Under the pieces are notes generated by a model. The model had not been told where the DNA came from, made no database searches, and was given only the letters and a program-made list of their open reading frames with translations. From the NCBI GenBank assembly GCA_013399875.1, contig VXAZ01008129.1, positions 288,170-352,169 on the forward strand: DNA of 64,000 nucleotides, written 5' to 3'. Made by a program: the position numbers and the translations under genes. This DNA is from Gymnorhina tibicen (Eukaryota > Chordata > Aves > Passeriformes > Artamidae). Each line of letters starts with the position of its first letter. Within the stretch, counting starts at the first letter, position 1. Below, one piece after another: positions 39,152 to 51,300 of this stretch.

Positions 39152-41287
39152 GTATTAAATATGCTGATTTTTTATATATATCTCATCTTGAGAGTACTGT
39201 GTTAATCCTGCAGCGCTTTGTTGATATTTACACTCCATACATCAAGAGACTATATTTTACCTGCTTCTGATTGATCTTGCTCGACCCCTTCTTACATAAA
39301 GGCTGCATTTTTTAGTATTATGGAGATAAGCAGGTGCCTGCCCTAAAACACAGAGACTGATCTGAGAACATGAGTTAACTTCAGAAAGTTAAATGTAGGT
39401 TCCTTACTTCTCCAGTGGCAAGATTTTTTTGCGTGTGTTTTGTTTACTTCTGATGTATTTTAATTAATGATGACAACAGTTGCAATTAGCTTCAATTAAG
39501 TTCTTTATATCTTCATAACACTTAAGCATTAGTTAATGCTGAGACATTAGCTAAGTAATTCCAGTTTTAAAGCAGACGTTTTGAGTTGCTTAATTCAAGG
39601 CCAGTTTATGAAACTTTTTAATACCAATCTTCTATCTTCTTTATTTTTGCTCACCCTTGAGATTCATATTGACATAAGCTTTTCTATCTGAAATCAGTAA
39701 CAGACAAATATGTTTTATCTCACATTTTTATGTCTTTATTGACTCCTCTGGAATACCACGAAATTTAAGTGAGGACAGAATTAGAAGAGGTATATTTCTA
39801 ATTCAGGGGTGTCAATCTCTAGCTATTTTTCCAGCTGTCATTTGATCCCACGTTATTTTTACTATGGTTTATGGAATGATTTGAATACATTTTCTGTCCT
39901 TGCATATCTAATTTATTCACATAATTCTGGATTTTGTATTTATGTTCAATTTTATGTGTTCTCCCTTCTCTCAAGTGCCATTCTTCTCTGGACAGAAAAA
40001 TGTGTAAATGACATTATAAAATCAATTTTAAGTTGGAATCTTAATGATTTTGATATGAAGCTTGTTAAGTATGCAAACTGACATTGTAAAAATCCAAGGA
40101 GAGCTGGGGGGTTCCTCAAGTTTCATGAGATAAAGCTTCCTGGTGGATAAATTCTGTCTCCTCTTTCGTTGTGCCTACAGTACATTGGGACAGGTGGAGT
40201 TTTTTGTTCTTTACCTGCTACTTTTAGTTAGCAATGTAAGTTCTATTGTTAGTACATAGAAACAAGACACTAAAGCTACAGAAAAATGTAAGATGGGAAT
40301 TTTACATATGTCTTTTAGGAGTGCAAAAATATGTATAAATTGGTTTGCCACTGAGTTTAGAAAATTAGATTCTGCTTTCTGAATGGTTTCAGCAATTCCA
40401 TCCCTGCACCATCCCTTCAGAGATTCAAAGTATGCCTTAATTCCATTATGCATTTCATAGCTTCTTTTGAAATTATGTAATTTCCTAAATGAATTTTATG
40501 TACTTCAAAGAAATATTGCCACAGGCCTGGTGTGTGAGTTCACCTTTTAAACCACTGGCACAACTCAGCTATCGGTGCATTTAATAAAAATACCAACAAT
40601 TTAATAAAGGCCATAAAACTATTGTCCTTTTTGGTAGAGAGTTTTTTCCAACACCAAAATCACCTGACACAACAAACTGGTCAAACCAGATGTGCTGCTT
40701 GGCTCCTCCTCAAAAATCTTCTGCCCTCAGAAGGAAATCTAACAGCACGTAATTAAATATCCCCTTCCAACCTTTCTGCTTAACCTTGCAAGTTATCTCT
40801 TCTATCTCACTTGTTTACTTCAAGTCCTCAAGTCTGACCCATCTGTCAGTCTTTTGTTTGCAGACCCTGAATCAGGTGTCCAAAATAGTGTTCTGCCACC
40901 TAAAATATGATTTAGGTCACTTGTGAATTTAGGTGCCTCCTAGAAAAGCCTTGCATGCCTCAAGCTGCTCCTACCTCTGCTGCTGTGTTCAGCCAGGACT
41001 GTCTCCATCCTTACAGAGCTGAGAGTTCTGCATCAACCTCACCCTGCAATGGGATGTGCAAGCCCTGGAGGTCCCCTGAGATGTCAGGTTAAAAGAGCTC
41101 AGGACACAGCAGCAGAAGCAATTTCAGAAGTGTTAGTCACCACCACTAGTTAGTCTCAATCCCAAAGACAGCTGGCATATGTCCCGTCTTAGGACATCAG
41201 GTTGCTGGAAGATCTGTCCTGAGAAGTGAGGCACTTGGATTTGTTGTTTTTCAGATTTATGGGATTGAATTCCCAAACTTTCAGGTA

Positions 41288-41350
41288 TATATTGGGGGGA
41301 AAAAAACAAACCAAAACAAAACCAAACCAACCAATCAAAACAAAACAAAA
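41288..41350. repeat. (AAAAC)-rich low-complexity tract
   Basis: An imperfect array of CAAAA, CCAAA and CAAAAC units. It runs straight into the 25-bp tandem repeat that follows. Confidence 0.7.
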
Positions 41351-41395
41351 GCTCTTTTTCTCTCTTCTGTCAAAAGCTCTTTTTCTCTCTTCTCT
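41346..41395. repeat. Tandem duplication, 2 x 25 bp
   Basis: CAAAAGCTCTTTTTCTCTCT followed by TCTGT in unit one and TCTCT in unit two. The copies match at 24 of 25 positions. Confidence 0.85.
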
Positions 41396-42191
41396 CAAAC
41401 TGTCAAACTCTGGAGCCATAATATACTTGTAATTAATTTTATCTGTTAGATTTTGTACTTAAAATATTTATATTTCTCAATAATTTGATGCTCATAAATG
41501 CATGAAACATTTTTGGCAAGCCCACCCATGGGATTGCTATGGCAAGTTGGAAGGTTTGCATTTTGAAGCTTCAACCACAGGCAGAGAGATATCTCTATCA
41601 TTGAACATGAAACATAATTTACACTTGGCTGAATCCACCTTGTTGACAAATTTTCAATGACTAGAACAGATAGAAACTAACAGCTAGAAAGATAAATATG
41701 CTAACTAGCTCTTTGAATTGTTAATGGCAAACCCCAAAGCCAGGTTGTGTCAACGCTGTTTTCGTCTAGTCAAATCAATTGTACTTCCTATTCCCACTTG
41801 AAATAAAGTATGATACAAACATAGTTTTTATATAGTTAGAAGAAAAATGCACTGTGTGTACATGTGCATATAAAATGTGATTTGTGTATTATATGAACTA
41901 TGTGAAAAATTTCAGAGTATTAACATACATGAAGATTCTTGGTGGTAAGATAAGACATTTGTTTTTATAATGTATTGTAAAACATCCATGTGTCAGTTTA
42001 TAATGCTTTTTGTGATATATATTGCTTGTAAGCCTTTACATAGGACAAATGTAAAGGAAATCACAAAACCAGTCAATTAAAAAGTCTGCAGTGAAGACTG
42101 AATAAATTAGAATATTTTAAAATTGAATATGAAAAAAGAAAAAGTGCTAGAGAGGAGTGTATTACAATATTTTTACTAAATACCTTAGTTC

Positions 42192-42218
42192 TGCAATATA
42201 TAAATATATATATATATA
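42192..42218. repeat. (TA)n microsatellite
   Basis: An imperfect run of alternating T and A (ATATATAAATATATATATATA). It is a simple repeat. Confidence 0.7.
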
Positions 42219-42834
42219 CAGGAAAATACGAACTTGTTATGGTAAATATCATAGTATTTACCACCATTAAACTGTCTTCTTCTGTTCTTCGGGGAAAAAA
42301 AATCCTACTTTTGCTAAAAGAAATGCTTGTATGCAAGCTAATCTTGATGGCAATTTTAGAATAATGACTAATATAGATAAGCCAAAAGTGCTAAGAATCA
42401 ATTTGATACAAAGAAAAATACCTCACTTTTTTAGCAAGATTGAATCTATATTTTTTTCTAAATATGTGTTTTCACATGCACTTCCTAATGTGCCTACAGG
42501 GTCCTGCAGCTTGTGTACTTTCAAGTCCTTGTGACTTTTGCTCTACTTTTGCAAAGATGAGGAAATTCAACATTGCATAACTAAAGTGTAAATAAATCCA
42601 TGAATATATAACATTTAAACACCTACAGATATTTTCACTTCAGCTTTGTAAAGTTTCCGAGTAGCAGAGTCTGGTGAGAAAAAATGTGTCTTGTCAGCTA
42701 CGGGATTCTGTCATTATAATCCTCTGCTCAAGAAAGGGTGATGTAATGCCCAAATGTTTCAACTTCTGGGCTCAGAACTCCAAAGAAATGGAAATCACTA
42801 TCTAATGTCTGCCTGCTGAAGTCAGTTATAGGTT

Positions 42835-42854
42835 GTATTATTATTATTATTATA
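42835..42854. repeat. (ATT)n microsatellite
   Basis: About six TAT/ATT units in a row. It is a simple repeat. Confidence 0.75.
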
Positions 42855-43660
42855 ACAGGAGAAAATAGAGGAGTTAAGAATTTTGCCAAGACAGGGATGC
42901 AGTGTACCCTGCCCTGCCTCTCAGTCACTTTGGTGACTGGTCCAGGCCCTGTTTCAGAGGTTGAGCTGTGCCTCATTTAAAGGAAGAGGCCATTGAGCTG
43001 ACTTAAATCATACTGATATGGATTTTTTTTAAATACCAGCAATTGAAAAGAAAATCCCACACTGAAATATTTGAAGAAAGTCTAACGGAAAAGAAGGGTT
43101 ACAAGGATTTCTCTCCAGGGCGTGATTTTTAATTTATTTATATAATCTTTGGACCAGTTTTGCTTTGTCATCAATGACTGGCAGTGGGAGTTTCAAATGG
43201 ATATTGACGTGCCTCCTCCAAAACAATTTGGGACAATTTCATAATCCCAGAACCAAATTTTTCCTTGTAGTGTCAAGAGTTAGTGTGAAATGTGTGTGTG
43301 AGGTCATAGTAAACTGTGGTTCACGGTCTGTATTTCAGTCTTCATTCACCAGCCACAGAGAAAGGCCTAGAAAAAAAGACAGACCACAGAGGATGATGGT
43401 GCTAATTATTCTTGAATTCAGTGTATCTGAACATGACAAAGGGCTAGTCAGGATTCAGCCATGCATTTACTCTGTTAATGCATTCATAGCTATCCAAGGA
43501 AAAAAAAAACAACCCACTTTTAATTTTCCTCCATTACATGTCATCAGCTCAATTAACCATTATATTTCTAGTAAAATACTGGCAAATTACTGCTTTCTTA
43601 TTTTGGCTTGCCTGAAGATTTATGGCTATTAGCATTAATTTGTTTGCATTATATGGCATT

Positions 43661-43678
43661 TCTTTCTCTCTTTAACAG
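43661..43678 (+). promoter_or_regulatory. Strong acceptor-like sequence upstream of SS6 (candidate decoy)
   Basis: TCTTTCTCTCTTTAACAG is a near-ideal pyrimidine tract and 3' splice site, 103 nt before the microexon. It looks stronger than the microexon's own acceptor. An exon from here to the SS6 donor would be 130 nt. Read in the frame of the LNS5 exon, it meets TGA after six whole codons. Use of this site would therefore truncate the protein, so it is either a decoy or unused. Confidence 0.35.
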
Positions 43679-43737
43679 CAGCATGCACTTTATTCTGAAT
43701 GGTTTTTTTCTGTGTTTGCTGCCATTTCAATATTGCT

Positions 43738-43744
43738 TACTAAC
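43738..43744 (+). promoter_or_regulatory. Putative branch point of the SS6 microexon
   Basis: TACTAAC, the ideal branch-point heptamer. Its branch A at 43743 lies 38 nt before the acceptor AG, with a T-rich tract between (TTTTGCTTTTTTATTTTGC). Placement and sequence fit the microexon acceptor well. Confidence 0.55.
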
Positions 43745-43781
43745 ATTTACTATATTTTGCTTTTTTATTTTGCTGACAAAG

Positions 43782-43808
43782 TTGCATTGATGAAAGCTGA
43801 TTTGCAAG
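43782..43808 (+). CDS. NRXN1: Neurexin-1 splice site 6 (SS6) cassette microexon
   Basis: A 27-nt cassette exon between LNS5 and EGF-C, too short for ordinary gene finding. It follows GCTGACAAAG and precedes GTAGAT. With the G from the LNS5 exon it reads G|TT GCA TTG ATG AAA GCT GAT TTG CAA G|, giving VALMKADLQ. The last G pairs with GC of the EGF-C exon to give Gly. VALMKADLQ is the SS6 insert I recall from mammalian neurexins. Both ends are phase 1, so inclusion changes CEGPSTT to CEVALMKADLQGPSTT and skipping keeps the frame. The purine before AG in the acceptor and the weak donor fit regulated inclusion. The insert lengthens the LNS5-EGF-C linker. Its effect on the receptor is not visible from sequence. 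Confidence 0.93.
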
Positions 43809-44776
43809 GTAGATAGCCCTGTGTGTATTAAACAAGACTGAAACCCCCAATGCACAGTTGGATTTCTGCAATAAATGCTCTGTACATTTCAGAACTAAAG
43901 TGTGATATTTTGTTTCTGATTTTGTCTTTCACACCTCTAAAACAATGGGCTAAATGAACCTTCATTTTCCAGTATTGCTTGCATAAAGGCTTTCAGTCTT
44001 GAATATGTTTGTATAGTGATTGCTTTAGTGCTTTGATCATTCCTTTTTGAAATTTTTTTATATTTAAATAGTCTAGTTATGATTCTCTAGAAATAGAGTA
44101 GCTTTGTTTTTCATGTGTATGTCACATTTTGGCATGCCAGTTCATTAGTACTCTGATTTTCTGCATTTCCCCTTTAAAAAGGAACCTGCATGGGATCCCT
44201 AAAGCATGTGAATCAGTTCTTGTCAACATTCCTGCCAAAGAATCCCAAACTGCCCTGAATTTCAGACCTAAATAATTTAAAATAATTTGTGGGATTAAAA
44301 TAATTGTAATAGCGTAGCTTCATTTTATTCTTTCTTAAAACTTGTTTCATTTTTCTATTTTATTATCCATTCTTTCATATCCCAGAGTTTTGATTCCTGT
44401 GGCATCTGGCTTTGCTGTTTGAAATGTATTTACAGGAAGAAATAATGAAGTTTTTAGACAATGTTTAGCCAGTTAATGGTCTGACACGAGATTAACAAAT
44501 AACGGACAACAAAGTTAACATTCCCACTGTACCTGGAATAATTCTGCTTCCGTTTTGTGCATTCTTATGTGTTTGACATAGCAATCTTACAACTAAAGCA
44601 AACCCCCCCCTTTTAATGTCACATGCTGCTCCAAAACCAGCAAGTTTATGTGCGTTTGACTTGGTAACTCTTTGCTCATTTGATTTGAGATGTTGGCAAC
44701 TACTCGATGTGACCCGCTGAGAAGTACCTTTCTTTGGAAGACGAAGTGCAAGTCCTTTTTTGTGTGTTCTCATTAG
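43809..44776 (+). other. NRXN1: NRXN1 short intron between SS6 and EGF-C exons
   Basis: A 968-nt phase-1 intron, GTAGAT to TTTTTTTGTGTGTTCTCATTAG. A TGCATG at 44187-44192 matches the RBFOX binding hexamer, 379 nt downstream of the microexon. One such hexamer is weak evidence. A C8 run occurs near 44604. Nothing coding is recognisable. Confidence 0.88.
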
Positions 44777-44896
44777 GCCCCAGCACAACGTGCCAAGAGG
44801 ATTCCTGCGCAAACCAGGGCGTGTGCTTGCAGCAGTGGGATGGATTCAGTTGTGACTGTAGCATGACCTCCTTTAGTGGACCATTATGCAATGACC
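44777..44896 (+). CDS. NRXN1: Neurexin-1 internal exon, EGF-like domain C
   Basis: A 120-nt exon encoding the whole third EGF-like module of alpha-neurexin. With the split first codon (G|GC) the peptide is [20 protein letters not shown], then [20 protein letters not shown]. The six EGF cysteines are at residues 6, 11, 17, 26, 28 and 38, in the pattern C-x4-C-x5-C-x8-C-x-C-x9-C. The final base C begins a Pro codon expected in the next exon (PGTTYIF in known neurexins), which lies beyond this window. The acceptor is a T-rich tract ending CATTAG and the donor is the strong CC|GTAAGT. The exon is specific to alpha-neurexin, because the beta promoter lies downstream in known neurexin genes. Confidence 0.97.
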
Positions 44897-45704
44897 GTAA
44901 GTACATGAAAAAATGTCCCTCTGAACACCTGAGACCTCCAAGGCAACATTTGAAGCAAATGCCTGAAGCTTTATGTTGTTTTAATATTAGATATTTAACT
45001 GGACAGGTAAACCCTATGAAAATCTGTAAGGCTTGTGGTAAGAACAAAGAATATACTTTATAAATTTTGGACAACATCACTAACAAACATGAGCAGAACT
45101 TGGTTTTGTTACACTTGATTCCAAGTCTACTATACTGATGGTTACCTGTTTGATGTAGTCCCTTTCCTGCATAAATATTACAAATGGATTTTTTTTTTTC
45201 TTCCTGATTGAAAACACGTTTTACATTTTGTTATCTTAATGGAGCACTATCACAAAGGCTATAATTACTGTGAAACAGTTGAGAAGGCTTATTATCTCCC
45301 TTTGTGGATTTCTTTAGGTGACACACTAAACATGCCAATAATAAAAGCATGCTGAGTATTTTAGTTCTTTTAGATTTCATCTGAATAACACACAGCAACC
45401 ATCTGCTCTTTCAGGAAAAGCTTAAATGTGTCAAAAATAAGGGTCCTGATTCACCAGCTTCATAATGTAGTTTTATTCCAATCTAACCTTATTGATCTAA
45501 ATAGAATTATGCAGAAGTGATGGTGGAATAATCCTGAAAGAGCCATAATGTTCCACGGTAAATGATAAAAGTGAGCTACTGAGTTCTGGTTTTAATTCAT
45601 CACATTTGTAATATCCAAATGTTGCATATTTTTATACCCATATGACGATGGAATTTCCTTAAGGTTAAGCATTTTTATTTCTATTTGTATACATTTATCT
45701 GAAA

Positions 45705-45734
45705 GAATGAGTGATGATAGAATGAGTGATGAAC
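45705..45734. repeat. Tandem duplication, 2 x 15 bp
   Basis: GAATGAGTGATGATA followed by GAATGAGTGATGAAC, matching at 13 of 15 positions. Confidence 0.7.
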
Positions 45735-47569
45735 AAAAGCGTTGTATAAATTTCAAGTCAAGCATTTTTGATTTTTCTGTCTTGTTCTGGTTCTCCACTC
45801 TACAGCAAGGTGTGCCATCTTGGAAAAACCCTAAAACAGCAGAGTATTTATAATCTGGAAAGGTTTTGACTCAAATTGTATTTATCACAAGGCTAGGAAA
45901 ATTAACTGTATGTAAAAGCTAATAATTGATTCCCATGAAAGTTACATGGTTTGAAAACTAGGGAAAGGACAAAAGGACTCATTCTGCTTCTCTGCAGTTG
46001 CTCTCATGGTAGAAATGAAATGTGGTATCGAAAAACTTTCAGAGATTTGGGCAAAGGTTTGGGCTTACTTTATGCATATGAGTTTGCACTTCCCGGCAAA
46101 GTACATGGTTAGTCATATTGCTAAACATACCTTTTTAAAAGTTTCATCCCCCTACCTGCTACAAGAGAAAAATTTTTCTGTTTTGCTTTTGTTATTTCTG
46201 TTTTGTTATCTTTTGAGTTGCTTCAAAAGTAACTAAAACTTATGAATAAGAAGTTGCAGATATAACATCTCTCAAAGGAAAAACTCTGGTTGTAACTGTT
46301 TTAGTAGAAATTTTTGTGTGGACATGGAATATTTTATGAATTATTTTTTCAAGTGACAGCTAATGCATACATTTGGCAAATTGATGAGCTTACTTAAGAA
46401 AGATATTTACCAGTCAGTGAATACTCATTTATATAGTAACATCATGGACTACATTGCACACAATTGAGATATTTCACAATATGCTATTTCTGATGATGGT
46501 AAAGGAGTCCTTTTAGTAGATGGCTGCTAAAAGTACTTACTTTATTCCCAGATAAATCTTTTCTACAATATTTTTTATCACAGGCATGAAATATAAATTT
46601 ATCCTTGATATGGATGTTTTGTAATAGAATGCAGAGTCTAGTAAATATAATACATTTGGTTTCTGCTTTATCTTGGCTCCTTAGATTAGTTCAGATACCA
46701 AATAATCTGCAAAGCACATCTAACAAGAGAGAATTTTCATAATAATAAAGATGCAGGAAAGGAGGAAAAATGATGTTGTCAATGTCATCTGCATGCTCCA
46801 AGCCTGCTCTCTGCTGTGTTTGGGAAGGGCATAATGGGAAGAGAAATGATGAAATGTTACTACAGCTTTTGAAAAGTGGCACATGCTGCACACCACAGAC
46901 TAAACTGCGCAGCACTGAAATAAGACAAATTCTCATCATGTGAAGAAAGGTTATCTCAGTGACAGGTCTGCAACAGCACCTGCTTGTTGCTGACAATGCA
47001 TCCCCTTCAGAAAGGATGTAGGCAAGCTCCTGAGCATGTTTCCATTGCAGATAGTGCATGGAGCGACGCTGGTTGACAGAAGCTCAAGTTTAACCCAGTA
47101 TTGCTACTCAGGCAGGCCCTTGGCTCACTTTACATGTGAATATGCTGTTTTATGTAAAATAGAATACTCAAGATGACAAAATCTCATAGACATAGATTTT
47201 TTAGTCTCAAAACCCCAAAATTGATCACTTAAAAATAAGTGTCAGTGGTAATAAGAGAAACAGTAGAAACGGTAAAAAGAGAATTAGTCCCTCAGCCAAG
47301 CTGGTGGTTTCTCTATGAAACCACAATTACAAAGTGTGCCATTCTGGCCAAACGGATGGACAGATGAAGGAGGAGGGAACAAAACAAGTGAGAAATAGCA
47401 CAGGGAATATCCATGTCAGAGAAGAGGGAGTGGGTGTTCAGCTGGGTGGGTATTGGGTATTTCACCCTCAACCAGTATTTAACCCATCATACCTCGCCTC
47501 TGTTTTGTTCCTCCAGTTCTTAGGGGACATATCTGAGGAGAGATTTCAGTGATAAGTGTGCCTAGACGA

Positions 47570-48375
47570 GAGGGGACCTGTCCAACACCTCTGTACAGAG
47601 CAGAGTCAGATACCAGTCAGTTGTCTGGGTCATCCTCTCCAAAGACGAAGGCTCCATAACCACTCTGGGAAACCTGTCACAATGCTCCTTCACCCTGACA
47701 GTACAAAAATTTTCTTTAAGCTTAAATGATATTTCATATATTTCAGTTTGTGCCTATTGCCTCTTGTTCTGTCACTGGGCACCACTAAGAAAAATCTGTC
47801 TTCTTTATCTCACGTACATCAGGTATTTTAAAACATTGATGGATCCCCACTGAGCCTTCTCTTCTCCTGGCTGAACAATCCCTGCTCTCTCAGCCTCTCT
47901 TCATATGAGAGAGCCCTTGATGCCTTTTGTGGCCCTTTGCTGGGCTTATTCTTGTGTTCTCATGTTGTTCTTGCACTGGGGAGCCCAGCACTAGGGGACA
48001 GTGCTCCAGGTGCATCTCAGCAGTGCTGAGTAGAGTAGAAGGATCACATCTCTCAACCTTTCTGTAACATTTTACCACCAACAACTAGTGTTGGTCTTTT
48101 TGTGCCACAAGAGCACATTGCTCACCCATGTGCAACTTGTTGACTATCAGGATGCCCAGATCCCTCTCTGCCAAGCTGCTTTCCAGCTGGTCAGGCCCCA
48201 GCTTGTCCTGGTGTGAGGGTTTATTCCTCCCCAGGTGCAGGATTTGGCATTTTTTTAGGAGGTTCTTGTCAGTCCACTTCTCCAGCTTGTCAGCATCCCT
48301 CTGAAGTGTAGCACACGCATCTGGTCGATCAACCACTCCTCCCACCTTCGTATTATCTGCAATTTGCATAAATGT
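47570..48375 (-). mobile_element. CR1 LINE fragment, ORF2 3' part and 3' UTR
   Basis: A CR1 copy antisense to NRXN1. The minus-strand frame at 48085-48426 reads ADNTKVGGVVDRPDACATLQ, RDADKLEKWTDKNL, LHLGRNKPSHQDKLGPDQLE and SSLAERDLGILIVNKLHMGE, followed by QCALVA. This matches the CR1 ORF2 region around and after the polymerase box (FADDTKLGGVVDRPEG..IQRDLDRLEKW...LHLGRN..QY.LG). Here the catalytic FADD is degraded to IADN. Downstream on the minus strand it continues through a degraded ORF2 C-terminus and 3' UTR (CTGTCACTGGGCACCACTAAG and CTCTGGGAAACCTGTCAC on the + strand). The copy is 5'-truncated, shows frameshifts and is not functional. Boundaries are approximate. Confidence 0.88.
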
Positions 48376-51300
48376 GCACAAATTACCTTGCTGCATTTGA
48401 GCTGAAGCTTTCAGTGTGTTTCCCATAATAACCCCAGAGCACGAAGATCTGACATACGTCGTTCCTGGGCTTTACAATGCAAATGCTTCACATGTATCGT
48501 TCTTGCCTTAAATTTCCAAAACAGAAAGTGCGGAGGAAAAAATGAAAGAAATAGTTTCTTGGAAATTTTTATAATGCATTCCACTAATACACTGTGCAAG
48601 ACGTTTCTTTAATTTTTGTGATAACAGCAAATTACTACTCCTGTGCCATTCAGTGTATTATTGGAGGTGGAAATGAAAATGAAGTTGTTTTTTTTTAAGG
48701 TTCTCTCAAAATAAGCACCATGTGAGGCAGATTGTTTTCTTTCCTAGTCCAAGAATGTCCTCTGTGTGTCTGCTAGGGAAGGAGGAGAAATTTAGGGAAT
48801 TCACTCCTATGGAAATAGACCTGGGCCAACTAAGTGTAAGGCTATAGTTTTACAGTCGTAGTCGGAAACACCCAGCACACAACTTTTTATTGGTTGCAAA
48901 TCTCAGTAGTCCCCTCCAGTGAGTATGAAGTGCCTGCAGACCCTAAGCCTCCATGGGGGCAGAGGTGGGAACTTTCAGTGTGCTGCAGTGCCCTGTCTGC
49001 TGGAAGATAAGGCAGAAGTTTTAACCTAAAGATGCTATCCAGTTTATCTGGGTTTTTTTTTGTTTTTTTTTTATGTGATGTTGGACTTAGAGATTTGGGG
49101 CGCCAGTGCTCTTTAGATGTGATAGACGGAAGTGTTACACTGATTAGTGTAAAGCAGACCAGTAGTGGTTTTCCTACAAATGGTATCATAAAGATACTGT
49201 ACTAAAAGCACAGTTAATGGCTGTTCTTACAAGTGGTTGCATGTCCTCTGAGAAAATACGTTATGAACATAGTAACCATATCTAACAGCAGGTTATGTAG
49301 TGAAAGCTATCCTCCCAGGGAATTCATCATTTTTTTTTATTTTATAAGAATAGGGTTGAAAATTACTCTGGCACAGCAAAACAAATCTATAAGAAAGTAT
49401 CTGCTTTCTATAAGTTTGCATTGGTTTTTACTTGGGCAGTCTTTAAGTAGAGCCGTATTAGTGAAAGTAATGGCACGTTTGTGGAAACAAATACTGCTAT
49501 TATGGCGTGGAAAATAGCAGACATAATAACACTGTCACATTGCATTAGTATAGAAATGTTCTGTGCCAAATTACAGGGCAGCTTCAACACTGTCTGTTAC
49601 CATAAAGGAATAATGTATTGGCGTTGTACTCGCGGTGGTATAACTAACACTGTGTCAACACTTCCACTAAAATCCAGTTCTGAAGGGTTAGTGCTTCACC
49701 ATGCAGTCTCTCCTGGCTAGGAATTCAACATTCTCAACTACTGTGAGTATAAAACTCTTTTAAAGGTTCTTCTGTTTTATTTTTACTCTTTATCAGGAAA
49801 AATCCAAAGTCCTAATTTAAATGGTGAACTGTGGCAGTATTACACACATGGCTTCACATAAAACATGTTTGATTTTTTTGATATTTGTTTGCATTACATA
49901 GATACTGCCTTTCAGCTAAGACTTTACGTGTCCTTGCCAGATTAAATTCCAAGTGGGTCTTGGCTTTCATAATCGCCTTTCTGCACTGGGGGCTGAAACA
50001 TGTATGTTTCCAGAAAAACAAATCCTAGTTATTTCATATTGAACACACTGAACAATGGATATTTCTGACTGTTGCTGAAGATATTAGAAACAAGGCACCG
50101 TAAAAATAAATTAACATTAGTTGAAGTTTATGAGACATTTGGATATTAGAGTATTTGACATGATAAAAATTTCAGAAGGAACCGAATTCTGTCTTCACTG
50201 TAGTGTTTGGAGAGTGTATTAAATAATACTGAGGTACAATTTGAACCACAAAACTTCTAAATGTTGGGTCAGCATTCAGCATTAAATGAGTGGTTTATAA
50301 ACCCCAGCCAGCTTCACTGCAGAGCTGGGATCAAAACAGGCTCATTCTCACTGGTGAATGAGACAAGAGTCTTACACTTTGGGAACATGTAATTAGTGAG
50401 TGAGTAATAGCCCAGGTGCAAAGCAGATAATTCAACATTGCACACAAGTGTAGATATGGATATCCTGAGGCTTGCACTGTTTAATGTTTTGCATGTGTAC
50501 ATACACATTTGAAAAAAATCACACACTATATTTATAGTGTATAAAAAAATGAGTATTTATTCTTTTCTCTTGTATTTGCCACTGAATTTTTACAGTTTTC
50601 TGAACTCTTGTATGGTGTTGAGAATTTGGTAGTCATTCTCTCACAATGTCTTCCTTCTCCTGGATTGCAAACAAGGGTGATACTCTATATTATCGTTCCA
50701 CTATTACACAAAGGATGTATTTAAATCATTTTTCTGCATAGATTTCCCTCACATTTATTAATTAACTGTTATGGATAGTGCATCTTTTGAACCTTTTGAC
50801 ACCTAGAATGTAAAATCAGTCTTAGTGCTACTTTTGTGAGCAGGATATATACAAAATATAGAAGCTTAATTAATCCAGTGGCCAAAAGCTGAACTGACCA
50901 TAATATCCACCCTCAGTAGTACTTTCCAAAATAATATTACATATTCCTGGCTAAGACTTTGTAGTTGCTAGCTACCAATAAACATGTAACCTGATATTCA
51001 GAGAAGGGATAGGAAATTCCTCAAGTGTACTTTAAAACACATTTGATTTTCATCTCCAGTAGCTGAGAATGAAAAAGATTTGTCCCTGATAACATACCAA
51101 TCTAAATACTTCATAGGATTATTTTGCCACTGAGACTCACTTTACACATGAGAAATAAAGATAGCTGTGCACAAAATTACAATGCAGGGCAAGATGGTGG
51201 AATGAACTAATTGAAGAAATCTCAATTTGTTTAGCTTGTCTTTTCTGATATCTCTCTGCAATGAATATCTGGAATTTCTGATGACAAATATCAGTGGCCT

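Larger units (their letters stand above)
39152..43781 (+). other. NRXN1: NRXN1 intron between LNS5 and the SS6 microexon
   Basis: A 4.63-kb phase-1 intron. It contains A/C-rich low-complexity sequence and a 25-bp tandem duplication near 41.3 kb, AT and ATT microsatellites near 42.2 and 42.8 kb, and a strong acceptor-like sequence at 43677-43678. No coding content beyond these is recognisable. Confidence 0.85.

Noticed and set aside
40740..41110. Slightly GC-richer stretch with TTTAGGTGCCTCC-like words, possibly an unclassified old repeat
   Set aside because: I could not match it to a named element by eye. A repeat-library search would be needed to call it.
44187..44192. TGCATG hexamer as an RBFOX site controlling SS6
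   Set aside because: It is a single hexamer 379 nt away and occurs often by chance. It is noted in the intron entry but not claimed as a regulatory site.
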